From Burkholderiales bacterium (GTDB taxonomy: Bacteria; Pseudomonadota; Gammaproteobacteria; Burkholderiales; Burkholderiaceae_D), in NCBI GenBank assembly GCA_016200895.1, contig JACQDX010000150.1, forward strand, positions 1-57,244: a DNA stretch of 57,244 nt, read 5' to 3'. The first letter of the stretch is position 1, and every line of letters starts with the position of its first letter. The notes under the pieces are model-generated. The model searched no databases, was not told the origin of the DNA, and worked only from the letters and a program-made list of their open reading frames with translations. A program made the position numbers and the translations under genes. Shown piece by piece: positions 1-8,377 of the stretch.

Positions 1-262
1 CCTTGGCCGTCAATGAACTGACAGAGTCGCTGGCACTGTCCGTGCTGACTCCCATTTGCTCGGCAATCCACGACAGCCTGACACCATCCTTGCGTGCAGC
101 CAGCATGTCTATGATATCGACTTGCGTGGGATTCAAACCTTCAGACGTGGCGAATTGCCAGGTGCCAGAGCGCAAAACACCGGCAATTCTGGCAATGGCA
201 TCCAGTATGCGTTCACTGGTTGCTGGTGTCTCGTCCCATGGATGGTTGGCTGGCTTTTTCAT
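1..262 (-). CDS. MarR-type winged-helix transcriptional regulator (N-terminal part, cut by window edge)
   Basis: Reading the minus strand from an ATG at 260-262 gives 87 codons that run off the left edge without a stop. The visible protein starts MKKPANHPWDE. It continues with a helix (SERILDAIARIAGVLRSG) and then a helix-turn-helix-like stretch: LNPTQVDIIDMLAARKDG, RLSWIAEQMGVS, and SASDSVSSL. This is how small MarR/winged-helix regulators look: a first helix, a recognition core with 'T-Q-x-x-I', then the start of the wing. The ligand, DNA target and dimer helices lie outside the window. Two plus-strand reading frames over the same bases are shadows, since their translations show no family resemblance. 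The family call is an inference from the helix pattern. Confidence 0.6.
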   Translation of the reverse strand, partial: MKKPANHPWDETPATSERILDAIARIAGVLRSGTWQFATSEGLNPTQVDIIDMLAARKDGVRLSWIAEQMGVSTDSASDSVSSLTAK

Positions 263-403
263 GCTCGTATTATGGAGCAATAAAAAGGATATGTAAAGGA
301 GTCCTAATTAAATTTTTTGTGTTGCTGCTTATTATGGATTTGCCTGCTTCTATAGCGTCGGTTTTATCTACGCGGTCGTAACTGGATGAGTCTGAGACTT
401 AAA

Positions 404-1249
404 TCAGGCGCTGAAGGTGGAAATACTTAATTTTTCTTCTGGTATCTTAATCCACTGTGTGCAGGCGTATTTCAGTTTTTCTGGATTGCCGTTGGTGTAA
501 ACATTAATGCGAGGAATATCGCTATCGCTGGTTGTCAGGTCGCGCTCAACTAGCAACCGTTGTATTCGGGATGCAACGGGCTTTCCGGTATCAATGAGTT
601 TGATGGGTTCACCGTGAGGAATATGCGCAGACGTGAGCTCCTGTACAAGGCTGGCTACAAAAGGATAATGGGTGCAACCCAGTACCAGCGTATCGACATT
701 TGCAGCCAGCAAGGGGTTCAGATATTTTTTCAGCAAAAGTCGGGTTTGATCTGTATTTGCTTCAACTTTCTCTATTTGATCTACCAGGCCTATGCAGGCT
801 TGGGCAATAAATTCCACGCCAGTGTCTGCACTTAACTGCGCGCGCAAACCTTGATACTTCTCGCTTTGTATTGTGGACAGGGTAGCTAGGACGCCAACTT
901 TTTTTGTCTTGCTGAGTAAGCTTGCTGGTTTCAATCCCGGCTCCATACCGACAATGATGAGGTCTGGATAATGTAGTCGCAGATGGCTAATAGCTGCGGC
1001 AGTGGCAGTATTGCAGGCAACTACCAGAGCCTTGATATGCTTGCTCAGCAAAAAATCTGTTACGGCGATGCTGCGCTCCAAAATCTCTGCGCTGGTCTTG
1101 TCGCCATAAGGTGCAAAACCAGAATCGGCCACATAGATCAATGCTTCATGTGGCAGCGTCTGGCGTATATGCTGCAATACTGACAGGCCACCAAGGCCAG
1201 AATCAAATACCCCTATAGAAGCAGAGCGTGCAAATTTCTCTGATGCCAT
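404..1249 (-). CDS. murI: Glutamate racemase
   Basis: MurI converts L-glutamate to D-glutamate for peptidoglycan precursors in the cytosol. The 281-residue protein is of normal family length. It shows the N-terminal FDSGLGG motif (D16), the first catalytic cysteine in VACNTAT (C79) and the second in LGCTHYPF (C192, followed by H194), so both acid/base cysteines of the cofactor-independent racemase are present. The gene lies 34 bp downstream of fumA on the same strand and is probably co-transcribed with it. No convincing terminator was seen in the 141 bp between its stop and the partial regulator at the left edge. Confidence 0.96.
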   Translation of the reverse strand: MASEKFARSASIGVFDSGLGGLSVLQHIRQTLPHEALIYVADSGFAPYGDKTSAEILERSIAVTDFLLSKHIKALVVACNTATAAAISHLRLHYPDLIIVGMEPGLKPASLLSKTKKVGVLATLSTIQSEKYQGLRAQLSADTGVEFIAQACIGLVDQIEKVEANTDQTRLLLKKYLNPLLAANVDTLVLGCTHYPFVASLVQELTSAHIPHGEPIKLIDTGKPVASRIQRLLVERDLTTSDSDIPRINVYTNGNPEKLKYACTQWIKIPEEKLSISTFSA

Positions 1250-1283
1250 AAGGGGTATTTATTCCTGTTTCAATCTGCAATAA

Positions 1284-2807
1284 TCAGGATGCACTGACAG
1301 GGATGATGCCTATCTTCGCCTGCCATTCTTTCGGGCCGGTATTGTGTACGGATGTACCGCTGGAATCAACCGCAACCGTGACAGGCATATCTACGACATC
1401 AAACTCATAAATTGCTTCCATGCCGAGGTCAGCGAAACCAACCACCGTAGCTGATTTGATGGCCTTGGAAACAAGATAAGCAGCACCGCCAACGGCCATC
1501 AAATAGGCGGACTGGTGTTTGCGTATGGATTCAATGGCGACCGGGCCGCGTTCTGCCTTGCCTATCATGGAGATCAGGCCGGTTTTTTCCAGCATCATGT
1601 CGGTGAATTTATCCATGCGGGTGGCGGTGGTTGGGCCAGCCGGGCCAACTGCTTCATCACGCACGGGATCAACCGGGCCTACGTAATAAATCACGCGATT
1701 GGTGAAATCAACTGGCAATTGCTCGCCTTTGGCCAGCATGTCCTGAATGCGCTTGTGGGCTGCGTCGCGGCCAGTCAGCATTTTGCCGTTCAAGAGTAAG
1801 GTCTGACCTGGCTTCCAGGAAGCGACTTCTTCCTTGGTCAGGGTGTTCAGATCCACTCGCTTGGATTTTTCTGTATCGGGTGCCCAGCTCACATCTGGCC
1901 AGTCAGACAGTTTTGGTGGTTCTATGTAACTAGGGCCAGAACCATCAAGCACAAAGTGCGCATGACGGGTCGCCGCGCAGTTAGGGATCATGGCAACAGG
2001 CTTGGATGCAGCATGGGTAGGGTACATATTGATCTTGACGTCGAGGACTGTCGTCAAGCCACCCAGGCCTTGTGCGCCTATGCCCAGTGCATTGATCTTA
2101 TCGCATAGTTCTATACGCAATTCTTCAGTCTTGTTTTGTGGTCCGCGTTGCTTGAGCTCATACATGTCGATGTCATCCATCAAGGATTCTTTCGCCATCA
2201 GCATGGCTTTTTCTGCAGTACCGCCTATGCCTATGCCCAGCATGCCAGGAGGGCACCAGCCTGCACCCATGGTCGGCACGGTTTTCATGACCCAGTCAAT
2301 GAGGGAGTCAGAAGGGTTCAACATGACAAACTTGGTTTTATTTTCAGAGCCACCGCCTTTGGCTGCGACTTTGACATCTACCGTATCGCCGGGTACCAGC
2401 TCCATATGTACGACGGCAGGTGTATTGTCCTTGGTGTTTTTGCGTTCAAAGTGCGGGTCAGCAACGATAGAGGCGCGCAGTTTATTGTCGGGATCGTTAT
2501 AACCACGACGTACACCTTCGTTGACAGCATCAATGATGGAGCCGCTGAAACCTTCAAAGCGCACGCTCATGCCGATTTTCAGGAACACATTCACGATACC
2601 TGTGTCCTGGCAAATCGGGCGGCGGCCTTCTGCGCACATGCGTGAGTTGGTCAGGATTTGTGCAATCGCATCTTTTGCTGCCGGGCTTTGCTCTGCTTCA
2701 TAAGCACGCGCCAGATGGGCGATATAGTCGGCTGGATGATAGTAACTGATGTATTGCAGCGCTGCGGCTACTGACTCGATCAGATCGTCTTGTTTGATGA
2801 CTGTCAT
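1284..2807 (-). CDS. fumA: Fumarate hydratase, class I ([4Fe-4S], oxygen-sensitive type)
   Basis: This TCA-cycle enzyme interconverts fumarate and L-malate. The protein has 507 residues and is a single-chain class I fumarase: an N-terminal cluster domain, then a C-terminal domain starting around residue 345 (GRDAAHKRI). The three expected cluster cysteines are visible: C66 in CQDTG, C185 in GWCPPGM and C277 in PNCAATRH. The C-terminal half carries GPTTATRMDKF, typical of the family's substrate-binding domain. The start ATG is the first plausible one and matches the family N-terminus. It sits upstream of murI and may form an operon with it. A class II (FumC) enzyme is excluded by the cluster cysteines. 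Confidence 0.95.
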   Translation of the reverse strand: MTVIKQDDLIESVAAALQYISYYHPADYIAHLARAYEAEQSPAAKDAIAQILTNSRMCAEGRRPICQDTGIVNVFLKIGMSVRFEGFSGSIIDAVNEGVRRGYNDPDNKLRASIVADPHFERKNTKDNTPAVVHMELVPGDTVDVKVAAKGGGSENKTKFVMLNPSDSLIDWVMKTVPTMGAGWCPPGMLGIGIGGTAEKAMLMAKESLMDDIDMYELKQRGPQNKTEELRIELCDKINALGIGAQGLGGLTTVLDVKINMYPTHAASKPVAMIPNCAATRHAHFVLDGSGPSYIEPPKLSDWPDVSWAPDTEKSKRVDLNTLTKEEVASWKPGQTLLLNGKMLTGRDAAHKRIQDMLAKGEQLPVDFTNRVIYYVGPVDPVRDEAVGPAGPTTATRMDKFTDMMLEKTGLISMIGKAERGPVAIESIRKHQSAYLMAVGGAAYLVSKAIKSATVVGFADLGMEAIYEFDVVDMPVTVAVDSSGTSVHNTGPKEWQAKIGIIPVSAS

Positions 2808-2866
2808 GATTTGGCTCTTGGCTAGGTAATAAAACTATGTGATAAAAAGATAAATGGTCTGTTGAA

Positions 2867-3466
2867 TTAATGATTGTTGCCTGACTGCGCAGTTTTAGTC
2901 ATGATTTGATCGCAATAGGCAATCGCCAAAGCTGACATCAAAAAGACGATGTGGATGCACGTTTGGGCAATAATGGTGCTTGCATCATAGTTGCCAGCGT
3001 TGATGAAGGTCTTGAGCAAATGTATCGATGAAATACCGATGATCGCCATGGCAAGTTTGACTTTGAGTACTGATGCATTGACATGCGACAGCCATTCAGG
3101 CTGGTCCGGGTGGCCGTCCAGCCCCAAACGTGACACAAAGGTTTCATATCCACCTATGATGACCATGATGAGCAGGTTGGAAATCATGACTACGTCTATC
3201 AGACCCAGTACAACCAGCATGATGGTGGTTTCGGTCAATTTTGTAGGTCTGACAGCACCAGTGGAAACTGCATCAATGATGTGTTTCAGCGCTGTTTCAT
3301 TACCCATTGCAGCGCCTATCAAATCAACCAGTTCTACCCAGAAGTGAAATACATAAACACATTGCGCAAGTATTAATCCAAGATAAAGTGGTAGTTGCAA
3401 CCAACGGCTAAAAAAAATCAAGCTGGCAAGGGGGGATAGTTTTGCTGAAGTTGCTGGTCTGGTCAT
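2867..3466 (-). CDS. UPF0114 / YqhA-family inner-membrane protein
   Basis: This 199-residue protein has four hydrophobic segments: about residues 15-45, 80-108, 134-155 and 165-187. The pattern FSRWLQLPLYLGL near the N-terminus and the segment VVLGLIDVVMISNLLIMVIIGG, with GYETFVS after it, are characteristic of the UPF0114 (TIGR00645/YqhA) family. No biochemical function is established for the family that I know of. The gene lies 59 bp upstream of fumA on the same strand, so co-transcription is possible. Minus-strand readings further upstream (to about 3699) are unlikely to be coding. Confidence 0.88.
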   Translation of the reverse strand: MTRPATSAKLSPLASLIFFSRWLQLPLYLGLILAQCVYVFHFWVELVDLIGAAMGNETALKHIIDAVSTGAVRPTKLTETTIMLVVLGLIDVVMISNLLIMVIIGGYETFVSRLGLDGHPDQPEWLSHVNASVLKVKLAMAIIGISSIHLLKTFINAGNYDASTIIAQTCIHIVFLMSALAIAYCDQIMTKTAQSGNNH

Positions 3467-3756
3467 GTCGGTGATCGTTGGTGAAAAGGGGCAATTTTTA
3501 ATGCAAGCCCATATTTTACATGGGCACAGCCTGCGCGGGTAGCGTTGCTGATATAGGTAGGAGTGTAGTGGAGATGTAATGGTATCTTTGTGGTATCATT
3601 TTCAAAAGTGCAAGCGTAAGGCTTGAGTAAGTCTCCAGGCTTAAGGTTTGCCCTGTGTTTAACTGTGACAATTACTGCCACAATCTGGTGCAATACCAAC
3701 TTGGGGTGGGGCTATAGTGAAGATTTCAATCTAACGATAACAAGCTGGAGATAACA

Positions 3757-5751
3757 ATGTCTGACCTCAACGCTGCGCAAGCTGAAGCTAAAACAGAATC
3801 CCGCGTTTTTTACCCACCGGCCGCATTTGTTGCCAATGCGGCTATTCCGAGCATGGAAGCGTATAACGCATTATGCAAAGAAGCTGAACAAGATTACGAA
3901 GGCTTCTGGGCACGCCTGGCGCGTGAAAACCTGCATTGGCATAAAGACTTCAGCACGGTGCTGGATGAATCGACCGCACCCATGTACAAATGGTTTGAAG
4001 ATGGTTTGCTGAACGTGTCCTATAACTGCCTGGATGTGAATTTGCAAAACGGCAATGGCGATAAAGTGGCAGTGATCTTCGAGGCAGATGGTGGCGAAGT
4101 TACCAAGGTGACCTACAAAGATTTGCATGCAAAAGTCTGCCAGTTTGCCAATGGCTTGAAGTCTCTGGGTATCAAAAAGGGTGATCGCGTTGTTATTTAC
4201 ATGCCCATGTCAATTGAGGGCGTGGTTGCCATGCAGGCCTGCGCACGCATAGGTGCAACACACTCAGTGGTGTTTGGTGGCTTCTCTGCCAAATCCTTGC
4301 AAGAGCGTATCGTGGATGTGGGTGCCGTTGCTGTTATCACAGCCGATGAACAAGTCCGTGGTGGCAAGCATTTACCCTTGAAAGCCATTGTGGATGAGGC
4401 GCTGGCATTAGGTGATTGCGAAAAAGTAAAAAGTGTCGTCATCTATAAACGTACAGGTGGCAATATTAATGTCGCAGCCGGGCGTGATGTATGGATGCAC
4501 GAATTGGTAGCCACACAGTCTGCAGTGTGCGAACCTGAATGGGTCAGTGCAGAGCATCCACTCTTCATACTCTATACTTCCGGCTCCACCGGCAAGCCAA
4601 AAGGTGTGCAGCATTCGTCGGGCGGCTATTTGTTGTGGGCCATTTTGACCATGAAATGGACCTTTGATATCAAACCGGCAGATGTGTTCTGGTGTACTGC
4701 TGACATCGGTTGGGTAACTGGCCACACCTATATTACTTACGGTCCACTGGCCGCTGGTGCAACTGAGATTGTGTTTGAAGGTATTCCTACCTTCCCGAAT
4801 GCTGGACGTTTCTGGAGCATGATAGAAAAACACAAGGCTACCATTTTCTATACCGCACCGACAGCGATACGTTCCCTGATCAAAGCGGCTGACGGGGACG
4901 CCAATATCCATCCCAATAAATTCGACTTGTCATCCCTGCGCTTGCTAGGATCTGTTGGTGAACCAATCAATCCTGAAGCCTGGATGTGGTACTACAATAA
5001 TATTGGACGTGGCAATTGCCCTGTGGTTGATACCTTCTGGCAGACAGAAACCGGTGGTCACATGATGTCGCCTTTGCCAGGTGCAACGCCTATGGTGCCG
5101 GGTTCTTGTACCTTGCCTTTGCCAGGCATCATGGCAGCTATCGTTGATGAGACTGGTCATGATTTACCTAACGGGCAAGGCGGCATTCTGGTGGTGAAAC
5201 GTCCATGGCCATCCATGATACGCACGATCTGGGGTGATCCAGAGCGTTTCAAGAAAAGTTATTTCCCTGAAGAGTTCGGCGGCAAAGTGTATCTGGCTGG
5301 CGATGGTGCAATACGTAATAAAGATACCGGCTATTTCACCATCACTGGTCGTATTGATGACGTGTTGAATGTATCCGGTCACCGCATGGGCACCATGGAA
5401 ATTGAATCTGCCCTGGTTGCCAATCCGCTGGTGGCTGAAGCTGCCGTAGTAGGCAAGCCTGATGAAACTACGGGCGAGGCGATTTGCGCCTTTGTTGTAT
5501 TAAAGCGTACACGTCCAACCGGTGATGAAGCCAAGCAAATTGCGACAGAATTGCGCAATTGGGTGGCGAAAGAAATTGGCCCCATCGCCAAGCCGAAAGA
5601 AATCCGCTTTGGTGATAATCTGCCCAAGACACGCTCCGGCAAGATCATGCGCCGCTTGTTGCGCGTATTGGCCAAGGGTGAAGAAATTACCCAGGATATT
5701 TCGACTTTGGAAAATCCGGCAATTCTGGAGCAATTGAAACAGGCGCAGTAG
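3757..5751 (+). CDS. acs: Acetyl-CoA synthetase (AMP-forming)
   Basis: Acs activates acetate to acetyl-CoA through acetyl-AMP. The protein is 664 residues, close to the usual 650. It carries the adenylate-forming P-loop YTSGSTGKPKG (residues 273-283), the YTAPTAIR and DTFWQTETGG motifs of the adenylation core, the hinge/A8 region SGHRMGTMEIESAL, and the C-terminal PKTRSGK motif. K629 in that motif is the catalytic lysine that is reversibly acetylated in studied Acs enzymes. The start follows a purine-rich stretch (CTGGAGATAAC) that is a good ribosome site. Propionyl-CoA synthetase (PrpE) is the main alternative, but length and motifs fit Acs better. It is convergent with the MoxR gene and ends at a shared terminator. 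Confidence 0.94.
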   Translation: MSDLNAAQAEAKTESRVFYPPAAFVANAAIPSMEAYNALCKEAEQDYEGFWARLARENLHWHKDFSTVLDESTAPMYKWFEDGLLNVSYNCLDVNLQNGNGDKVAVIFEADGGEVTKVTYKDLHAKVCQFANGLKSLGIKKGDRVVIYMPMSIEGVVAMQACARIGATHSVVFGGFSAKSLQERIVDVGAVAVITADEQVRGGKHLPLKAIVDEALALGDCEKVKSVVIYKRTGGNINVAAGRDVWMHELVATQSAVCEPEWVSAEHPLFILYTSGSTGKPKGVQHSSGGYLLWAILTMKWTFDIKPADVFWCTADIGWVTGHTYITYGPLAAGATEIVFEGIPTFPNAGRFWSMIEKHKATIFYTAPTAIRSLIKAADGDANIHPNKFDLSSLRLLGSVGEPINPEAWMWYYNNIGRGNCPVVDTFWQTETGGHMMSPLPGATPMVPGSCTLPLPGIMAAIVDETGHDLPNGQGGILVVKRPWPSMIRTIWGDPERFKKSYFPEEFGGKVYLAGDGAIRNKDTGYFTITGRIDDVLNVSGHRMGTMEIESALVANPLVAEAAVVGKPDETTGEAICAFVVLKRTRPTGDEAKQIATELRNWVAKEIGPIAKPKEIRFGDNLPKTRSGKIMRRLLRVLAKGEEITQDISTLENPAILEQLKQAQ

Positions 5752-5767
5752 GCAATTGTAATTAATC

Positions 5768-5802
5768 AAAAAATGGCGCTGCAATTTGCTGCGCCATTTT
5801 TT
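5768..5802. terminator. Bidirectional terminator between acs and the MoxR gene
   Basis: The arms AAAAAATGGCGC (5768-5779) and GCGCCATTTTTT (5791-5802) are fully complementary. The loop region can pair further (GCA/TGC). There is a T-tract on both strands, so it can end acs (+) and the MoxR gene (-). Confidence 0.9.
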
Positions 5803-5817
5803 TGTCATTGCGTCTTG

Positions 5818-6681
5818 TTAGCGATTGGTGCGTGACATATACACCAGTCGTTCAAACAAATGCACATCCTGTTCATTTTTCAGCAATGCACCATGCAGCG
5901 GAGGGACAATGGCCTTATTGTCTTTGCTGCGCATGGCTTCTACCGGAATATCTTCTGCCAGCAAGAGTTTCAGCCAGTCTATGAATTCTGAGGTCGAAGG
6001 TTTTTTCTTGAGACCTGCAACATCGCGAATCTCATAAAAAGTTTGTAGTGCCTGTGCCAGCAAGTCGGATTTCAATTTTGGGAAATGCACATCAACGATC
6101 TTTTGCATCGTTTCCTTGTCAGGGAATTTGATGTAATGAAAAAAGCAGCGACGCAAGAAGGCATCAGGTAGTTCTTTCTCATTATTTGATGTAATGATCA
6201 CCAGTGGACGGTGCTTGGCACGTACCATTTCACGGGTTTCATAAACATAAAATTCCATGCGGTCAAGTTCGCGCAACAAGTCATTCGGGAATTCTATATC
6301 CGCTTTATCGATTTCATCAATGAGCAAAACTACTGGCTCATCGGCGGTAAAGGCTTGCCACAATACCCCTCTGATAATGTAGTTGTGGATATCCTTGACG
6401 CGTTCGTCACCGAGTTGGGAATCACGCAGGCGCGATACAGCGTCATATTCATACAAACCTTGCTGCGCCTTGGTAGTGGATTTGATGTGCCATTGCATCA
6501 AAGGCATATTCAGGGCAGCGGCGACTTCTTCTGCCAGCATGGTTTTACCTGTGCCTGGCTCACCCTTGATCAATAGTGGACGTTGCAGACTCAGGGCGGC
6601 ATTGACTGCCAGTTTCAAGTCATCAGTGGCGACATAATTGTCGGCACCATCAAAGCGTAAAGTAGTTGGAGCTTGTGTCAT
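5818..6681 (-). CDS. MoxR-type AAA+ ATPase
   Basis: The 287-residue protein has Walker A GEPGTGKT (40-47), Walker B LLIDEIDKAD (D122, E123), a sensor-1 region IITSNNEKELPDAFLRRC and the C-terminal lid. This is the MoxR/AAA_5 (also CoxD-like) architecture. MoxR ATPases act as chaperones that help load cofactors or assemble complexes, usually with a von Willebrand A (VWA) domain protein encoded just downstream. Here transcription would end at the terminator next to its stop and no VWA gene follows, so the partner is elsewhere or absent. Two 12-bp direct repeats lie just upstream. The substrate cannot be inferred. Confidence 0.88.
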   Translation of the reverse strand: MTQAPTTLRFDGADNYVATDDLKLAVNAALSLQRPLLIKGEPGTGKTMLAEEVAAALNMPLMQWHIKSTTKAQQGLYEYDAVSRLRDSQLGDERVKDIHNYIIRGVLWQAFTADEPVVLLIDEIDKADIEFPNDLLRELDRMEFYVYETREMVRAKHRPLVIITSNNEKELPDAFLRRCFFHYIKFPDKETMQKIVDVHFPKLKSDLLAQALQTFYEIRDVAGLKKKPSTSEFIDWLKLLLAEDIPVEAMRSKDNKAIVPPLHGALLKNEQDVHLFERLVYMSRTNR

Positions 6682-6709
6682 GGATTTAAACTCGACATAT
6701 TGGGTTGCT

Positions 6710-6733
6710 TGAGGATGTAAATGAGGATGTAAA
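6710..6733. repeat. Two tandem copies of TGAGGATGTAAA
   Basis: Exact 12-bp units at 6710-6721 and 6722-6733, lying 29 bp upstream of the minus-strand MoxR start in its leader or promoter region. Could be a chance slippage duplication or paired binding sites. Confidence 0.8.
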
Positions 6734-6965
6734 GAGTATAAGCGAGAATTTGCCCTCTTGTGAACGGCTGTTCTTTTTTCTATGCCGACGGCATGGGGGA
6801 GGCGATAAATTTTTCATTTGAAATTGCATAAATGCAGCTTTTTAGCTCCGTAGAGAGGGGCTAACTCCAGGTTTTTTACGCAAATTTGCTGGTAATCAGC
6901 TAAAATACTGAGTTATGTCAAAACACTGTATTTATTGATCTGCCTGCTAATTAATAATCGCTAAT

Positions 6966-7289
6966 ATGAAAAAATTGTTTGCACTCCTCGCTATGGCGAG
7001 TCTCGCTCAGGCTGCTACTGCAGCAGATCCTGTCGGCAATCCTAAAGATGCCGCAGATAAAAAAATCGCAATGTGTATCGGTTGCCACGGCATTCCTGGC
7101 TACAAAGCGAGTTTCCCTGAGGTGTATCAGGTGCCTATGATTGGTGGTCAATCGGAAAAGTACATAGAAAAGGCTTTGAAAGCTTATCAAAAAGGTGACC
7201 GCAAGCATCCATCCATGCGTGGTATTGCCGGTAGCTTGTCCGATCAGGATATTGCAGATCTGGCAGCGTATTACTCTCAACAAAAATAA
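6966..7289 (+). CDS. Small periplasmic class I c-type cytochrome
   Basis: A 107-residue protein with a Sec signal peptide (MKKLFALLAMASLAQAATAA, cleavage near residue 20) followed by one heme site, CIGCH (C37, C40, H41). M84 in HPSMRGIA is the likely distal heme ligand, followed by the final helix LSDQDIADLAAYYSQ typical of small cytochromes c (c4/c5-like). It should be an electron carrier in the periplasm. It is followed after 15 bp by a second single-heme cytochrome, so the two probably work as a pair or evolved from a split diheme c4. The redox partners are not encoded nearby. Confidence 0.9.
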   Translation: MKKLFALLAMASLAQAATAADPVGNPKDAADKKIAMCIGCHGIPGYKASFPEVYQVPMIGGQSEKYIEKALKAYQKGDRKHPSMRGIAGSLSDQDIADLAAYYSQQK

Positions 7290-7304
7290 GAATAGGATAG
7301 GATT

Positions 7305-7652
7305 ATGAAGAAAACTCTGTTGATGACAACTTTGTTGTCTACCCTGTCTTTCGCTGCATATGCTGGTGGTGATATCCAGGCAGGTAAAGAAGCTGCAGCA
7401 AAATTCAATTGCGCATCTTGCCATGGCGATAATTATTCTGCTCCGAAAGAGCCAGCATATCCAAAGCTTGCTGGTCAGCATGCAGATTATTTAGCGCAAG
7501 CCCTGCGTGCTTATCAGCGTGGTGGCGATGTAGCGAATGGTCGCTCCGATCCAACCATGGCTACACAAGCCAAGGCCTTGTCAAACAAGGATATACAGAA
7601 TATTGCAGCCTACTTGCATAGTTTGCCAAGTGAGTTGGTATTGAAGAAATAA
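7305..7652 (+). CDS. Small periplasmic class I c-type cytochrome (second of a pair)
   Basis: A 115-residue protein with signal peptide MKKTLLMTTLLSTLSFAAYA and heme motif CASCH (C36, C39, H40). M85 (in SDPTMATQ) is the likely sixth ligand, and the C-terminal helix is LSNKDIQNIAAYLHS. It has the same fold as the upstream gene but clearly differs in sequence. A ribosome site (AGGATAGGATT) precedes the ATG. The two genes form a bicistronic unit closed by a strong terminator. Two adjacent monoheme proteins resemble the two halves of diheme cytochrome c4, but no fusion is present. Confidence 0.9.
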   Translation: MKKTLLMTTLLSTLSFAAYAGGDIQAGKEAAAKFNCASCHGDNYSAPKEPAYPKLAGQHADYLAQALRAYQRGGDVANGRSDPTMATQAKALSNKDIQNIAAYLHSLPSELVLKK

Positions 7653-7666
7653 ATTTTTGCGGAAAT

Positions 7667-7698
7667 AAAAAAAGCCACGAATTTTCGTGGCTTTTTTT
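7667..7698 (+). terminator. Terminator after the cytochrome pair
   Basis: Stem GCCACGAA (7674-7681) / TTCGTGGC (7684-7691) with a 2-nt loop, flanked by an A-run and a 7-nt T-run, 15 bp after the second cytochrome stop. Confidence 0.92.
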
Positions 7699-7754
7699 AT
7701 ACTTTTTTCCCTGGGGGATTTTTTGTATGGATAGGTATTCGTTTTCCCCGGGCG

Positions 7755-7785
7755 AAAAAAAACCGACCTTTAGGTCGGTTTTTCT
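7755..7785 (-). terminator. Terminator after the alanine-rich lipoprotein gene
   Basis: Stem AACCGACC (7761-7768) / GGTCGGTT (7773-7780), loop TTTA. On the minus strand it is followed by an uninterrupted T-run, and it starts 15 bp downstream of the lipoprotein stop. Confidence 0.9.
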
Positions 7786-7799
7786 TAAGTAATTAAAAA

Positions 7800-8054
7800 T
7801 TACTTGGAAGCAGATGCGGAAGCTGCTGCTGGAGCAGATGCTGCTGCAGATGCTGCAGGAGCTGCGCCAGATGCTGCTGCTGCGTCAGATGCTGCTGCTG
7901 GAGCTGGAGCAGCTGCTGGAGCTTCTGCTGGAGCAGATGCTGGAGCTGGTGCTGTTGCAGATGCTGCTGGAGCGGATGCTTCAGGAGCTTTTTTCTCGCC
8001 GCAAGCAGCCAGAGTCAATGCCAACAGGGAAACGAGCAAGAGTGATTTTTTCAT
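7800..8054 (-). CDS. Alanine/proline-rich small lipoprotein
   Basis: The start chosen is the ATG at 8052-8054, which gives an 84-residue protein beginning MKKSLLLVSLLALTLAACGEKK. This is a textbook lipoprotein signal with lipobox LAAC, so the mature N-terminus would be a lipidated C18. A longer reading from 8093 would bury the signal peptide. After GEKKAPEA the rest is almost only Ala, Pro and Ser, with a few Asp, Glu, Gly and Thr, and has no recognisable domain. It probably forms a flexible extended tail in the envelope. The DNA is an imperfect GCT/GCA triplet repeat, so length variation between strains is likely. The function is unknown to me. Confidence 0.8.
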   Translation of the reverse strand: MKKSLLLVSLLALTLAACGEKKAPEASAPAASATAPAPASAPAEAPAAAPAPAAASDAAAASGAAPAASAAASAPAAASASASK

Positions 8055-8377
8055 GTTTGTACTTTCAATAAATAGATCAAAAAAGAAGATCAAAACTTTG
8101 CGATGAATAATTACCGGTAATTATCGCTCTATAGGTTAATTCGCGAGCTTCTCGCCAAAACGACATTCGGCCCCTACGAAAGTTTCCTAACCCGGGATTA
8201 TAATGATTTTTCCATTAATGGAATAGGCATAGATGCATTTTTGCACTCAAATCAGCCATTATTTCAAGGCAACATGCTATTTTCAGTGGGTAATTTCAGG
8301 TTTCTCATGAAAATAGCCTGTTTGCAGGAAGAAAATTTCCTTTCATATTTGAAAAATATGACGCGCCGCAGCATTTG
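8055..8377. other. Intergenic region upstream of the lipoprotein gene
   Basis: About 320 bp without a credible gene. It lies between the start of the lipoprotein gene (minus) and the stop of roxA (minus), so it should hold the lipoprotein promoter and possibly the end of the roxA transcript. It contains the 18-bp palindrome listed separately. A plus-strand reading at 8241-8447 overlaps roxA and has no family features. I see no clear terminator for roxA. Confidence 0.6.
8107..8124. promoter_or_regulatory. 18-bp perfect palindrome, possible operator
   Basis: ATAATTACCGGTAATTAT is a perfect dyad centred between 8115 and 8116, about 52 bp upstream of the lipoprotein start. The position fits an operator for a dimeric regulator. 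The regulator is unknown. Confidence 0.5.

Noticed and set aside
3463..3699. Minus-strand 78-codon frame between UPF0114 and acs
   Set aside because: No family features or ribosome site; the region is probably the acs promoter.
3690..3756. Sigma-54 promoter for acs
   Set aside because: GG- and GC-like pieces exist but not at the required spacing.
7804..8106. Plus-strand open frames over the alanine-rich lipoprotein (Ala/Gly- or Leu-rich products)
   Set aside because: They are open only because the GCW repeat lacks stops on either strand; no ribosome site and no family likeness.
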